This document shows, piece after piece, positions 41,072-51,117 of a DNA stretch of 64,000 nucleotides; position 1 is the stretch's first letter; every line of letters starts with the position of its first letter. The DNA comes from an uncultured Burkholderiales bacterium (lineage in GTDB: Bacteria; Pseudomonadota; Gammaproteobacteria; Burkholderiales; Burkholderiaceae_C). Location: positions 1-64,000 of the forward strand of contig CAIQBO010000049.1 of assembly GCA_903870145.1 (NCBI GenBank). Direction: 5' to 3'. Under the pieces are notes generated by a model. It saw only the letters and a program-made list of their open reading frames with translations, was not told the DNA's origin and ran no database searches. The translations under genes and the position numbers were made by a program.

Positions 41072-42355
41072 ATGTCCGATCACCGCTTTCGACCTGAAAC
41101 ATTGGCCATCCATGCAGGCCAAATTCCCGATGCCGCCACAGGCGCGCGGGCCCTGCCTATTTACCAAACCACCAGCTTTGTGTTTGACAGCGCAGAGCAC
41201 GCTGCAGCGCTGTTTAACCTGCAAACCTTTGGCAATGTTTATTCACGCTTGAGCAACCCCACCGTGGCGGCTTTGGAAGAGCGCGTGGCGGCCTTGGAAG
41301 GCGGCCGCGCTGCGGTGGCCTCTGCCTCGGGCATGGCTGCCGAAGCCATGGCTTTGATGACCATATTGCAAGCCGGAGACCATGTGGTGGCAGCCGGCAC
41401 TTTGTATGGCGGATCGGTCACACTCTTGGCAGTCAGCCTGGCCAAGTTTGGCATTCAAACCACCTTTGTCGATGCACAACGGCCGGAGGCCTTTGCAGCC
41501 GCCATCAAGCCCAACACCCGTGCTGTCTTTGCCGAGAGTTTGGGCAACCCCAGCATGCTGGTGCTGGACATTGCTGCAGTGGCCCAAGTGGCCCACGCGC
41601 ATGGGCTGCCCTTGATCATCGACAACACGGTGCCCAGCCCCATGCTGTGCAACCCGATTGCTTTTGGCGCCGATGTGGTGGTGCACTCGGCCACCAAATA
41701 CTTGGCAGGCCACGGCACAACCTTGGGCGGCGTGGTGGTTGAAAGTGGCAAATTTCCATGGGACAACGGGAAATTTCCAGGCATGACCGAGCCCTCCGAT
41801 GGTTACCACGGTGTGCGGTTTTACGAAACCTTTGGTGATTTTGGTTTCACCATGCGTTGCCGCATGGAGTGCTTGCGCGTGTTTGGCGCAGCCTTAAGCC
41901 CGATGAGCGCATGGCAAATATTGCAGGGCGTTGAAACCCTGCCCTTGCGCATGGAGCGGCATTGCAGCAACGCGCTGCAGGTAGCGAAATTTTTGCAACA
42001 TGACCCGCGCGCAGCTTGGGTCAACTACCCGGGCTTGCCAGACCACCCCCAGCACGCCTTGATGCAAAAACAAATGCGAGGTGCTTCGGGCTTGCTGGCC
42101 TTTGGCGTCAAAGGTGGCCTCGCACAAGGCATCAAGTTCATTGAAGCGGCCAAGTTCATGAGCCACTTGGTCAACATTGGTGATACCCGAACATTGATCA
42201 GTCACCCTGCCAGCACCACACACCGCCAGCTCAATGACGAGCAGCAATTGGCCGCAGGCGTAGGGCCTGACATGATTCGAATTTCAGTGGGCCTGGAGCA
42301 CATTGATGATATTTTGTGGGACATTGACCAAGCTTTGAATGCCGCAAGTGCGTAA
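41072..42355 (+). CDS. metY: O-acetylhomoserine sulfhydrylase
   Basis: MSDHRFRPETLAIHAGQIPDAATGARALPIYQTTSFVF; VVVHSATKYLAGHGTTLGGVVVESGKF. Confidence 0.93.
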   Translation: MSDHRFRPETLAIHAGQIPDAATGARALPIYQTTSFVFDSAEHAAALFNLQTFGNVYSRLSNPTVAALEERVAALEGGRAAVASASGMAAEAMALMTILQAGDHVVAAGTLYGGSVTLLAVSLAKFGIQTTFVDAQRPEAFAAAIKPNTRAVFAESLGNPSMLVLDIAAVAQVAHAHGLPLIIDNTVPSPMLCNPIAFGADVVVHSATKYLAGHGTTLGGVVVESGKFPWDNGKFPGMTEPSDGYHGVRFYETFGDFGFTMRCRMECLRVFGAALSPMSAWQILQGVETLPLRMERHCSNALQVAKFLQHDPRAAWVNYPGLPDHPQHALMQKQMRGASGLLAFGVKGGLAQGIKFIEAAKFMSHLVNIGDTRTLISHPASTTHRQLNDEQQLAAGVGPDMIRISVGLEHIDDILWDIDQALNAASA

Positions 42356-42379
42356 CAAACCCATGCAAAAAATTTCAAC

Positions 42380-44029
42380 ATGAGCACTATTTTTGATCAA
42401 GGTTTAGAAAAGAATCAAGCCAACTTCACCGCCTTGTCGCCCATCAGTTTTCTAGAGCGCAGCGCCGAAGTTTTTGGTGACTTGCCAGCTGTTATTCATG
42501 GGCAAAGACGTTACAACTGGGCCCAAACGCGTGAGCGTTCAGCACGCTTGGCTGCGGCCTTGAAAGCCCACGGCATTGTCAGAGGCAGCACCGTCAGTGC
42601 CATGCTGCCCAACACCCCTGAGATGGTTGAAGCCCACTATGCGGTGCCGGCTCTGAATGCCGTGTTAAACACATTGAACACCCGCCTGGATGCGGCCTTG
42701 ATTGCTTGGCAATTGCACCACTGCGAATCGCAAGTGCTGTTAACCGACCGCGAGTTTTCACCCGTGATGTCGCAAGCTTTGCAGCTGCTCAAGACCGAGC
42801 ACGGCAGAGAAATTTTGGTCATTGATGTGTGCGACAGCCAATACAGCGGGCCAGGAGAGCGCTTGGGCGCGCATGAATACGAGGCTTGGCTCTCGGCGCA
42901 CGAACCCTTGTCACATCTGCCTGGCCCGCGCGACGAATGGGATGCCATCGCTGTAAGCTACACCAGTGGCACCACAGGCGACCCCAAAGGTGTGGTGACC
43001 CACCACCGAGGTGCCTACTTGAACGCCGTGAGCAATGCTGCCACATGGACCATGCCCCACTTCCCCAAGTACTTGTGGACTTTGCCCATGTTCCATTGCA
43101 ACGGCTGGTGCTTTCCTTGGACAGTGGCCATGCTGGCTGGCACGCATGTTTGCTTGCGCAAAGTCGAGGCCCAAGCCATCTTGGACGCGATGCGCGAGCA
43201 CGGAGTGGACCACTACTGCGCAGCCCCCATCGTGCACGGTCAAATCTACAATGCACCGGCGCCAATGCGAGAAGGCATCCATCAACAAGTACGTGGCATG
43301 GTCGCCGGCGCTGCCCCGCCTGCAGCCATGATCGAAGGCATGGCCAAAATTGGTTTTGACATCACCCATGTGTACGGCCTGACCGAGGTCTATGGGCCTG
43401 CCAGCGTGGCCGTCAAGCGCGATGCTTGGGCACACGAAAGTTTGTCTGAACAAACCCGCTTGAACGGACGCCAAGGCGTGCGCTACCCGCTGCAAGAAGG
43501 CATGACCGTGCTCGACCCCGAAACCATGGCCGAATGCCCAGCCGATGGCGTGAGCATGGGCGAGATCGTGTTCAGAGGCAATATTGTCATGAAGGGGTAT
43601 TTGAAAAACCCAAAAGCCACACGCGAGGCCTTTGCCGGCGGCTGGTTTCACACCGGTGATTTAGCCGTGATGGAAGCAGACCGTTACGTCAAGATCAAAG
43701 ACCGCAGCAAAGACATCATCATCTCGGGCGGAGAAAATATCAGCTCCCTGGAAGTGGAAGACGCGCTGTACCGCCACCCTGGCGTGATGGCCTGTGCGGT
43801 GGTGGCCAAACCCGACCCCAAGTGGGGCGAGACACCCTTGGCCTTTGTAGAAGTCAAGGAGGGTGCTGCTTTGACGCAAGCTGAATTGATCGCGCATTGC
43901 AAAACGCTATTGGCCAGTTACAAAGTGCCCAAAGAAATTCGTTTTGAAGAAATTCCAAAAACATCCACTGGAAAAATCCAAAAATTTCAGTTGCGTGAAC
44001 GCGCCAAAATTGCACCGCCTAATCCCTAA
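42380..44029 (+). CDS. Acyl-CoA synthetase (AMP-binding)
   Basis: VSYTSGTTGDPKGVVTHHRG; HVYGLTEVYGP; GWFHTGDLAVMEADRYVKIKDRSKDIIISGGENISSLEVE; KTSTGKIQKFQLR. Confidence 0.94.
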   Translation: MSTIFDQGLEKNQANFTALSPISFLERSAEVFGDLPAVIHGQRRYNWAQTRERSARLAAALKAHGIVRGSTVSAMLPNTPEMVEAHYAVPALNAVLNTLNTRLDAALIAWQLHHCESQVLLTDREFSPVMSQALQLLKTEHGREILVIDVCDSQYSGPGERLGAHEYEAWLSAHEPLSHLPGPRDEWDAIAVSYTSGTTGDPKGVVTHHRGAYLNAVSNAATWTMPHFPKYLWTLPMFHCNGWCFPWTVAMLAGTHVCLRKVEAQAILDAMREHGVDHYCAAPIVHGQIYNAPAPMREGIHQQVRGMVAGAAPPAAMIEGMAKIGFDITHVYGLTEVYGPASVAVKRDAWAHESLSEQTRLNGRQGVRYPLQEGMTVLDPETMAECPADGVSMGEIVFRGNIVMKGYLKNPKATREAFAGGWFHTGDLAVMEADRYVKIKDRSKDIIISGGENISSLEVEDALYRHPGVMACAVVAKPDPKWGETPLAFVEVKEGAALTQAELIAHCKTLLASYKVPKEIRFEEIPKTSTGKIQKFQLRERAKIAPPNP

Positions 44030-44039
44030 GGAAATTGCC

Positions 44040-44822
44040 ATGACCACTCCAGAATCTCCCCTGCTCTTGCGCACAGACGATGCCCGCGGCGTCACCACCT
44101 TGACCTTGAACCGCCCCACGGCCTTCAACTCTCTGAGCGAAGCACTGCTGACCAATTTGCAAAATGAGCTCGATGCCTTGGCCCAAAGCCCCACGCTTCG
44201 CGTGCTGGTGATTGCTGCAGCTGGCAAAGCATTTTGTGCGGGTCACGATTTGCGCGAAATGCGCGCAGAGCCATCCATGGCCTATTACCAAAAACTTTTT
44301 GCCCAATGCGGCCGCATGATGATGAGCTTGCAAAAACTGCAAGTGCCCGTGATCGCCAAGGTTCAAGGCATCGCCACTGCAGCAGGCTGCCAATTGGTGG
44401 CGCAATGCGATTTGGCAGTGGCCTCGTCAGAGGCTCGCTTTGCCGTCAGCGGTGTGAACCTGGGTTTGTTTTGCTCAACGCCCAGTGTGGCTTTGTCGCG
44501 TAATGTGTCACGCAAAGCCGCCTTTGAAATGCTGGCCACCGGTGATTTTTTGAGTGCGCAAGAAGCTTTGGCACAGGGCTTGATCAATAAAATTGCTGCA
44601 CCTGATCAGCTCGATGCCACCCTTGAAACCATGGTGGAAAGAATTTTGGCCAAACCTCAAGTGGCCTTGGCCATGGGCAAAGAATTGTTTTACCGGCAAC
44701 TGGAAACCGGCATTGAAAACGCCTATGAAGTGGCCACCCAAACCATGGCTTGCAACATGATGGACGCCTCTGCGCTTGAAGGTGTTCAAGCTTTCATTGA
44801 CAAAAGAAAACCCAACTGGTGA
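44040..44822 (+). CDS. Enoyl-CoA hydratase/isomerase family protein
   Basis: TLTLNRPTAFNSLSEALL; AGKAFCAGHDLREM; GIATAAGCQLVAQCDLAVASSEARF. Confidence 0.92.
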   Translation: MTTPESPLLLRTDDARGVTTLTLNRPTAFNSLSEALLTNLQNELDALAQSPTLRVLVIAAAGKAFCAGHDLREMRAEPSMAYYQKLFAQCGRMMMSLQKLQVPVIAKVQGIATAAGCQLVAQCDLAVASSEARFAVSGVNLGLFCSTPSVALSRNVSRKAAFEMLATGDFLSAQEALAQGLINKIAAPDQLDATLETMVERILAKPQVALAMGKELFYRQLETGIENAYEVATQTMACNMMDASALEGVQAFIDKRKPNW

Positions 44823-44840
44823 GCTCTTGCCAATTGATTT

Positions 44841-46349
44841 TCACAAGTCAAACTTGATGCCTTGCGCCAAGGGCAAACTGGTTCCGTAATTGACGGTGTT
44901 GGTGGCCCTTCGCATGTAGGCTTTCCAAGTGTCTGAGCCCGATTCACGTCCGCCGCCTGTTTCTTTCTCTCCCCCAAATGCACCGCCAATTTCGGCGCCA
45001 CTGGTGCCAATGTTCACATTGGCAATGCCGCAGTCCGAGCCCAGCGCAGAGGTGAACACTTCGGCCTCACGCAGATCTTGCGTAAAGACCGAGGAGGACA
45101 ATCCATGTGCGGCCGCGTTGTTCATGGCAATGGCGACATCGAAATCATCGTAGGCTGTCATGTACAAGATGGGCGCAAAAGTTTCTTGCAGCATGGGCCC
45201 TTTTTGTGCATCAAATTCAACGATGGCGGGCCTGACGTAAAAAGCTTTGGCATCGCCCAAGGTCAAGCGCTCGCCAAAATGCACGGTCGCACCCATGTCC
45301 TTGGCTTGCTTTAACGCTTTTTGCATGGCGTCAAACGCGGCTTGGTCAATCAATGGCCCCACCAAGACACCCTCTTTCAATGGGTCGCCGACGGGCAAGC
45401 TGCCATAGACCTTGAGCAAAGACTTGAGCAGATCAGCGTAAACCGACCTGTGCACCAGCAAGCGCCGAAGACTCGTGCAGCGCTGGCCTGCTGTGCCTGC
45501 CGCGGAAAACACCACCCCGCGCACCACCAACTCCAAATTGGCCGACGGGCACACGATGGCCGCATTGTTGCCACCCAGCTCCAACAGAGTGCGTTTGAAC
45601 GTGGGTGCGCATGCCATGGCAACCGAACGACCCATGGCGCTTGAACCTGTGGCACTGATCAATTTCACATCGGGGTGGTCTACCAAGGCCTTGCCCGTTA
45701 CGCTTTCGCCTTGGGCCACGGCCACCAAGCCGTGCTCGTCTAGTCCCATGTTGCGTGCGGATTGCAAAAGCAAGCCCGACAGCGCCATGGCCGACAATGC
45801 CGCTTTTTCCGAAGGTTTCCAGATCAATGTATTGCCGCAAACCAGCGCCAATGCAGCGTTCCAAGCAAACACTGCCATTGGAAAATTAAATGCAGAAATA
45901 ATGCCCACCACACCCATGGGGTGCCAAGTTTCTAGCAACTTGTGCTCGGGCCTTTCGCTGGCAATGCTCAAGCCGTACAACTGCCTGGACAGACCCAGTG
46001 CAAATTCACAGATGTCGATCACCTCTTGCACCTCGCCCAAGCCTTCTTGCAAGATTTTCCCCGTCTCCAGCGTGATCAAACGGCCCAAGGGCTCCTTGTG
46101 CTGTCGCACAGTCTCGCCAAAAGCTCTTAGCAGCTCACCCCGCTTGGGCGCAGGTACAGCGCGCCAAGCCAGGAAGCGCTGATGCGCCACCGCCACTGCG
46201 GCACTGACTTGCGCCTGTGAACTGGCGGCCACTTGCCCTAGCAAGCGGCCGTCCACAGGCGAGAAAACTTCGAAACCTTTTGGCTCCTCACTGGGCAAGG
46301 GCACACCCAAGGTGTTGAAAATGGATCGAATGTCAGTGCAGTAGTTCAT
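44841..46349 (-). CDS. ALDH7-family aldehyde dehydrogenase (AmaB-like)
   Basis: LELGGNNAAIVCPSANLELVVRGVVFSAAGTAGQRCTSLRRLLVH; NVNIGTSGAEIGGAFGGEKETGGGRESGSDTWKAYMRRATNTVNY. Confidence 0.9.
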   Translation of the reverse strand: MNYCTDIRSIFNTLGVPLPSEEPKGFEVFSPVDGRLLGQVAASSQAQVSAAVAVAHQRFLAWRAVPAPKRGELLRAFGETVRQHKEPLGRLITLETGKILQEGLGEVQEVIDICEFALGLSRQLYGLSIASERPEHKLLETWHPMGVVGIISAFNFPMAVFAWNAALALVCGNTLIWKPSEKAALSAMALSGLLLQSARNMGLDEHGLVAVAQGESVTGKALVDHPDVKLISATGSSAMGRSVAMACAPTFKRTLLELGGNNAAIVCPSANLELVVRGVVFSAAGTAGQRCTSLRRLLVHRSVYADLLKSLLKVYGSLPVGDPLKEGVLVGPLIDQAAFDAMQKALKQAKDMGATVHFGERLTLGDAKAFYVRPAIVEFDAQKGPMLQETFAPILYMTAYDDFDVAIAMNNAAAHGLSSSVFTQDLREAEVFTSALGSDCGIANVNIGTSGAEIGGAFGGEKETGGGRESGSDTWKAYMRRATNTVNYGTSLPLAQGIKFDL

Positions 46350-46374
46350 GGTGAGTGCTCAGAGCTTTCAGAGA

Positions 46375-47448
46375 TTAGCGTTCAATGCTTCGGTTCCAGC
46401 GTGCGTTCCATGCTGGGCGATTTTCGTTGATGGCATTCCAGTCCAAGACCACCGCTGTTTTCATGTACTCCGCAAACTGTTTGAGTTTGAGTTTGGCATC
46501 ATCGCCTACAGCTGGCGCCTTCGGGTTGGAAGGAATTTGATTTCCGTGCTGCAAGCCAGCAGCTTGGGCGGGGGCGCTGAGTAAAAACTCAGCCAATTTT
46601 TGCGCCAAAACAGGTTCCGTGTTGTTGGCAATCACACACTCGGCCACCATCAAAACAACCGAGCCCTCTTTGGGCTGCGCATACTCAATGGCAATGCCTT
46701 TTTCTTGCAATGTGGCTACGCCTGTGGGCGTTAAAGGTGCGATGGCAGCATCACCGGTTTGAATCATTTCAGACAACTTGGCCGAGCTGGGGATGTACTC
46801 CAACACGTTCACACCCACGCTGTTTTTCCAAGCGTTGAAACCTGGATCCACATTGGCCTCGGTGCCGCCCTTGATGCGGTTGAACATCAAGAATCCATGC
46901 AAACCAAAGGAAGACGAAGGCATCGATTGGAAAACCACTTTACCCTTGTATTTGGGATCGGCCAAATCCATCCATGAAGTCGGTGCAGCCCAACCTTTTT
47001 CTGCAAACATTTTTTTGTTGTAAGCCAGGCCCGTCATGCCCATGGTCACACCTGCAGCGATGTCGCCACCGAAACGTGCCGTTGGGAAAATCTCATTCAA
47101 AGGCCCGCTGGGCTTGAGCTTCTCGCACAGCCCCATGCCAGCTGCGCGAACCATCACGCCGTCGTCCAGAAAAATCACGTGCATTTGGGGCTTGTCTTTG
47201 TTGGCCTGGGCTTTGGCCAAAATTTCAGATGAGGTGCCAGGCACCACCACCACCTTGGCATTGTTGGCTTTTTCAAATGCAGGAAAAACATGTTCGGTCC
47301 AAGTTTTCTCCATCGAGCCACCGTTCATGCCGATGTAGATGGTTTTGGTTTGCGCTTGCGCCACGCCCGCTGCCATTGCCAAAACGGCCAGGGCAATACC
47401 GGCTTTTTTGCCAGTGTTTTTGGCAGTGTTTGAAAAATCAGTTCTCAT
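46375..47448 (-). CDS. ABC transporter extracellular substrate-binding protein (polyamine/iron type)
   Basis: Signal peptide ALAVLAMAAGVAQAQ; AFEKANNAKVVVVPGTSSEILAKAQANKDKPQMHVIFLDDGV. Confidence 0.88.
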   Translation of the reverse strand: MRTDFSNTAKNTGKKAGIALAVLAMAAGVAQAQTKTIYIGMNGGSMEKTWTEHVFPAFEKANNAKVVVVPGTSSEILAKAQANKDKPQMHVIFLDDGVMVRAAGMGLCEKLKPSGPLNEIFPTARFGGDIAAGVTMGMTGLAYNKKMFAEKGWAAPTSWMDLADPKYKGKVVFQSMPSSSFGLHGFLMFNRIKGGTEANVDPGFNAWKNSVGVNVLEYIPSSAKLSEMIQTGDAAIAPLTPTGVATLQEKGIAIEYAQPKEGSVVLMVAECVIANNTEPVLAQKLAEFLLSAPAQAAGLQHGNQIPSNPKAPAVGDDAKLKLKQFAEYMKTAVVLDWNAINENRPAWNARWNRSIER

Positions 47449-48607
47449 GAAATATCTCCTTGGGTTGTTGAAATGGTTGAAGTGACGGACGGAAAACTTT
47501 TGTAAATCTTGAAATAGAAAATGCTTCGATCGGTGTGCTGCTGCTGCCGCGGCAGACAAGCTCAGATAAAACCTCGCCTACAGCGGGGCCGAGTTGAAAG
47601 CCTGAGCCGGCAAAGCCAAAGCCGTGAATCAAGCCCGGTGTGGTGCCACTGGGGCCGATCACAGGCTCATGGTCTGGTAAGTAGCCCTCGGTGCCGCTCC
47701 AAGTGCGAATCACGTGTGCGTTGTGCAAATCAGGCAACAACTCGACTGTGCGTGCCAGCACCAAGCCAATGGCCTCGCGACTGGGCCGGGCGCGCAAATC
47801 ATCTAATGCAAAGCCACGTGAGCCACCGATCACACAATTGCCGCGAACCGCTTGTCGCGCATAAATACCGCCGCCCTCAACGCCCAAGCTCAAGGTCATC
47901 AAGGGCCGCAAAGGTTCAGTCACGGCCATCACTGGATGCAATGCCTCGATCGGCACCGACTCTGCAAAACTTTGGGCAACAAAGCCAGCCCAAGCTCCCG
48001 CGCAGTTGAGTAAATAGCGTGAGCGAACCTCCAGGCCCTTGTGGGTGTGCAAGACAAACCCGTTGCGACTGTGGGCCATGTCGATCACTTGCGATTGCTC
48101 ATGAATATCAGCACCTGCCTGCTTGGCCGCTTGCGCAAACGCAGGCGATACCAGGCGAGGGTTGGCATGCCCATCTTGCGCGCACAAAGAGCCGCCAACC
48201 ACGCTTTGTCCCAGCCATGGGTAGCGCGAGCGCAGGGTGTCACCACTCAAAATTTGCAAATCCAAGTCGTAGCCCAGGCTGCGCTTTTGATAATCCTCCA
48301 GGCTGGCCACATCGGCTTGGCTGCGTGCAATTTTCAGATGACCGCAGCGTTGGTACTCACCCTCCATGCCCAGCAATTGAGGCAACTGACCCCAGATGAC
48401 ATGGGCACGCTGGGCCAAGGGCAGTTGTATGATGGAGCGGCCCTGCCGTCGCACACCTCCATAGTTCACACCACTGGACCTCGAACCGCAAAAATCACGC
48501 TCGAGCAAAGTCACCGATTTGCCCATCTTGCGCAAAAACAAAGCGGCCGAGGCACCCACAATCCCCCCTCCAATGATGGCCACATCAGAATCAAGGCGGC
48601 GTGTCAT
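47438..48607 (-). CDS. FAD-dependent oxidoreductase (DAO-fold, opine/amine oxidase beta-like)
   Basis: SDVAIIGGGIVGASAALFLRKMGKSVTLLERD; RTWSGTEGYLPDHEPVIG; HGFGFAGSGFQLGPAVGEVLSELV. Confidence 0.9.
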   Translation of the reverse strand: MTRRLDSDVAIIGGGIVGASAALFLRKMGKSVTLLERDFCGSRSSGVNYGGVRRQGRSIIQLPLAQRAHVIWGQLPQLLGMEGEYQRCGHLKIARSQADVASLEDYQKRSLGYDLDLQILSGDTLRSRYPWLGQSVVGGSLCAQDGHANPRLVSPAFAQAAKQAGADIHEQSQVIDMAHSRNGFVLHTHKGLEVRSRYLLNCAGAWAGFVAQSFAESVPIEALHPVMAVTEPLRPLMTLSLGVEGGGIYARQAVRGNCVIGGSRGFALDDLRARPSREAIGLVLARTVELLPDLHNAHVIRTWSGTEGYLPDHEPVIGPSGTTPGLIHGFGFAGSGFQLGPAVGEVLSELVCRGSSSTPIEAFSISRFTKVFRPSLQPFQQPKEIFHEN

Positions 48608-50007
48608 GCCATGTCCTTGCCACTCACAGACTCTGCTTTGAGCATGGTGGTAAAAGGAATGGGCTTGATGGGCGCTTGCGCTCTGAGGCGACCAACTTTC
48701 TCTAAAGACTGCCCCGTGCACTGCGCCAAAATTTCAGCTGCAGCGCAAACGCACATGCGGCCTTGGCAGCGGCCCATGCCCACGCGCGAGAGGGCTTTCA
48801 ATCGGTTGATTTCCTGCACACCGGCCTCAGCGGCTGTTTGGCGTAAATCGCCTGCGGTGACTTCCTCGCAGCGGCAAACAAGCAGATCGTCCGGTGTTTG
48901 TGCGGCCCAATTCAACGGATCCGGAAATGCACGCGCCAAGCCTCGTCCAAAAATTTTGCGCTTGGTAATGTGCCCAGACAAAGCCGCACTGCGTGCGACA
49001 TGCTCTGCAGTGGCATGCCCTGCGCGATCCGACAGCAAGGTCAGCGCAGCACGCTCTCCCGACCATTCGGCGGCATCTGCACCCTCCACCGAAGCACCAT
49101 CACCTGCCAAATAAACACCGCTCACACTGGTGCGGCCAGATTCGTCACACACCGGCAACCATGCGCCTTGCACAGCATTCCAAACAAACTGACAGTCCAA
49201 GAGGTCGGCCAACTGTGCTTCGCTGCGAAGCCCGTATCCAGTAGCCACTGCATCGCAAGCCAGCGAATGCACACCGCGATCATCTTGCCAAAGCAAGGAC
49301 TCGAGACAGTCTTGCCCCTTGGCCTCAAGGGGCACTGCACCTCGGTGCACAGCCACACCATGGGCGTGCAACCAAGCCACGTAGTAAAGGCCCTTGGCCA
49401 GCCATGCAGGTTGCGCAAGCAAATCGGACATGGCTGCAACTTGATCTGATAATTTGCCACTGTCTAGCAAAGCCACAACATGGGCGCCGGCCTTGGCGTA
49501 CTGGTAGGCCACCAAATAAAGCAAAGGCCCTGAGCCTGCAAAAACAACTTTTTTGCCAATTGAGCAGCCTTGAAATTTGAGTGCGACTTGTGCGCCCCCC
49601 AGGCTGAAGACACCGGGCAAAGTCCAGCCACGAAACGGCAAGATGCGATCGGTTGCGCCGCTTGTGACAATCACCTGCGAATAAGCCAGAGTGGAAGTTT
49701 GACCCTGGTGCAGTAAATCAAGCTGGCCGCCTTGGACATTCCACACCAGCGTATGGGGGCGGTAATCCACGTGCGGGAGCAAGCCTTGCATGGCACTTAA
49801 AACAGATTGTGCTTTGGCAGACTCAAAACCATAGAGCTCTTTTTTTGTGCGAACAAAATGCGCCGGAGGTTGACGGTAAATTTGCCCACCCCAGTTGGCT
49901 GATTCGTCCACAACAACAGGCCTCAGACCATTGGCGACCAAAGTTTGGGCAGCCCGAATTCCAGCTGGGCCAGCCCCCACAATCACGGGTGCAAGCGCTT
50001 GTATCAT
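48604..50007 (-). CDS. NAD/FAD-binding oxidoreductase with C-terminal BFD-like [2Fe-2S] domain (HcnB/OoxA-like)
   Basis: VIVGAGPAGIRAAQTL; CRCEEVTAGDLR...GRCQGRMC; overlaps neighbours by 4 nt on both sides. Confidence 0.9.
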   Translation of the reverse strand: MIQALAPVIVGAGPAGIRAAQTLVANGLRPVVVDESANWGGQIYRQPPAHFVRTKKELYGFESAKAQSVLSAMQGLLPHVDYRPHTLVWNVQGGQLDLLHQGQTSTLAYSQVIVTSGATDRILPFRGWTLPGVFSLGGAQVALKFQGCSIGKKVVFAGSGPLLYLVAYQYAKAGAHVVALLDSGKLSDQVAAMSDLLAQPAWLAKGLYYVAWLHAHGVAVHRGAVPLEAKGQDCLESLLWQDDRGVHSLACDAVATGYGLRSEAQLADLLDCQFVWNAVQGAWLPVCDESGRTSVSGVYLAGDGASVEGADAAEWSGERAALTLLSDRAGHATAEHVARSAALSGHITKRKIFGRGLARAFPDPLNWAAQTPDDLLVCRCEEVTAGDLRQTAAEAGVQEINRLKALSRVGMGRCQGRMCVCAAAEILAQCTGQSLEKVGRLRAQAPIKPIPFTTMLKAESVSGKDMA

Positions 50008-50324
50008 GTGCTGCCGCCTTGCCCCGAGATCAATTTCATGGACGGCTCGAGCATGGTTGAACACGCCTTGAAACGATCCCCTGCTTCGCTTGAAATCCAG
50101 CAATCTTGGCACGCCCCCATCCAACAAAAACCAGCGCGATGGGCGCCACTCTCATCTGAATAGCGCACAAATTTTCGGTGCATCAAAACAGCTGTTAAAA
50201 CGGTGTCGCCGCGCAAGCCTGTCAAGGCCTGGCCATCTAAAAAAAATGTCACGCGCTCGCGCTGGGTCTCAGACATACGCGTGAGCAAACCCGGTTCATT
50301 CAAAGGCACCGGTGCCTGGCTCAT
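50004..50324 (-). CDS. (2Fe-2S)-binding small subunit (HcnA/OoxX-like)
   Basis: FFLDGQALTGLRGDTVLTAVL...GFCWMGACQDCWIS...KACSTML. Confidence 0.88.
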   Translation of the reverse strand: MSQAPVPLNEPGLLTRMSETQRERVTFFLDGQALTGLRGDTVLTAVLMHRKFVRYSDESGAHRAGFCWMGACQDCWISSEAGDRFKACSTMLEPSMKLISGQGGST

Positions 50325-51115
50325 TTGCTGCCCACCAATATTTTATCCAGGCCATACAAGCGGTCGAGCAAAATCATGACGCCACCCGTCAAAGCCACCA
50401 TCAAAGCCGAGACGGCTGCCATCAAGGGGTCAATCGACTCGGTGGCGTACATGTACATGCGCACTGGCAAGGTCACTGTGGCCGGCGATGTGACGAAGAT
50501 GGACATCGTGACTTCGTCAAAACTGTTGATGAAGGCCAGCAACCAGCCACCCGTCACGCCGGGCAAAATCATGGGCAAGGTCACACGCCGAAATACCGCA
50601 GACTGGCTGGCCCCCAGCGACAAAGCCGCCTGCTCGCAACTTCGGTCCATGCCAGCCGAGGCCGCCAACACCAAACGCAGCACATAGGGCGTGACCACCA
50701 CCACATGCGCCAAGACCAACCAAAAAAAGCTGCCCGTAGCGCCGATCAACGAGAACAAGCGCAAGATCGCCACGCCCAGGACCAAGTGGGGAACGATCAA
50801 GGGTGATAAAAACAATGCATTCAAGGCGTCGCGCCCTGCAAATTGGTAGCGCGTGATGGCCAAGCCTGCAGGAATGGCCACGCAAGTCGAAACCGAAGCA
50901 GCCGCCAAGGCCAGCCACACACTGTTCCAAAAAGAGGTCATGAAATCGGGGTGAGCAAAGACCGCTTTGAACCAGCGCAAAGAAAAATCTGTGGTCGGAA
51001 TGCTCAAGGTGTTTTCAGGCGTGAAGGCCACCAAACACACCACCACCAGGGGCGCCAGCATGAAGCCAATCACCAGCGCGTTGAAACACAAGGCCAAGGG
51101 TCCGTTCTTTGACAT
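50321..51115 (-). CDS. ABC transporter permease (PotC-like)
   Basis: TM profile; EQAALSLGASQSAVFRRVTLPMILPGVTGGWLLAFINSFDEV. Confidence 0.9.
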   Translation of the reverse strand: MSKNGPLALCFNALVIGFMLAPLVVVCLVAFTPENTLSIPTTDFSLRWFKAVFAHPDFMTSFWNSVWLALAAASVSTCVAIPAGLAITRYQFAGRDALNALFLSPLIVPHLVLGVAILRLFSLIGATGSFFWLVLAHVVVVTPYVLRLVLAASAGMDRSCEQAALSLGASQSAVFRRVTLPMILPGVTGGWLLAFINSFDEVTMSIFVTSPATVTLPVRMYMYATESIDPLMAAVSALMVALTGGVMILLDRLYGLDKILVGSK

Positions 51116-51117
51116 GC

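Noticed and set aside
42911-43651. 246-aa minus-strand ORF
   Set aside because: Antisense to the acyl-CoA synthetase; composition typical of a shadow ORF.
48041-49114. 357-aa plus-strand ORF
   Set aside because: Antisense to two FAD oxidoreductase genes with clear motifs.
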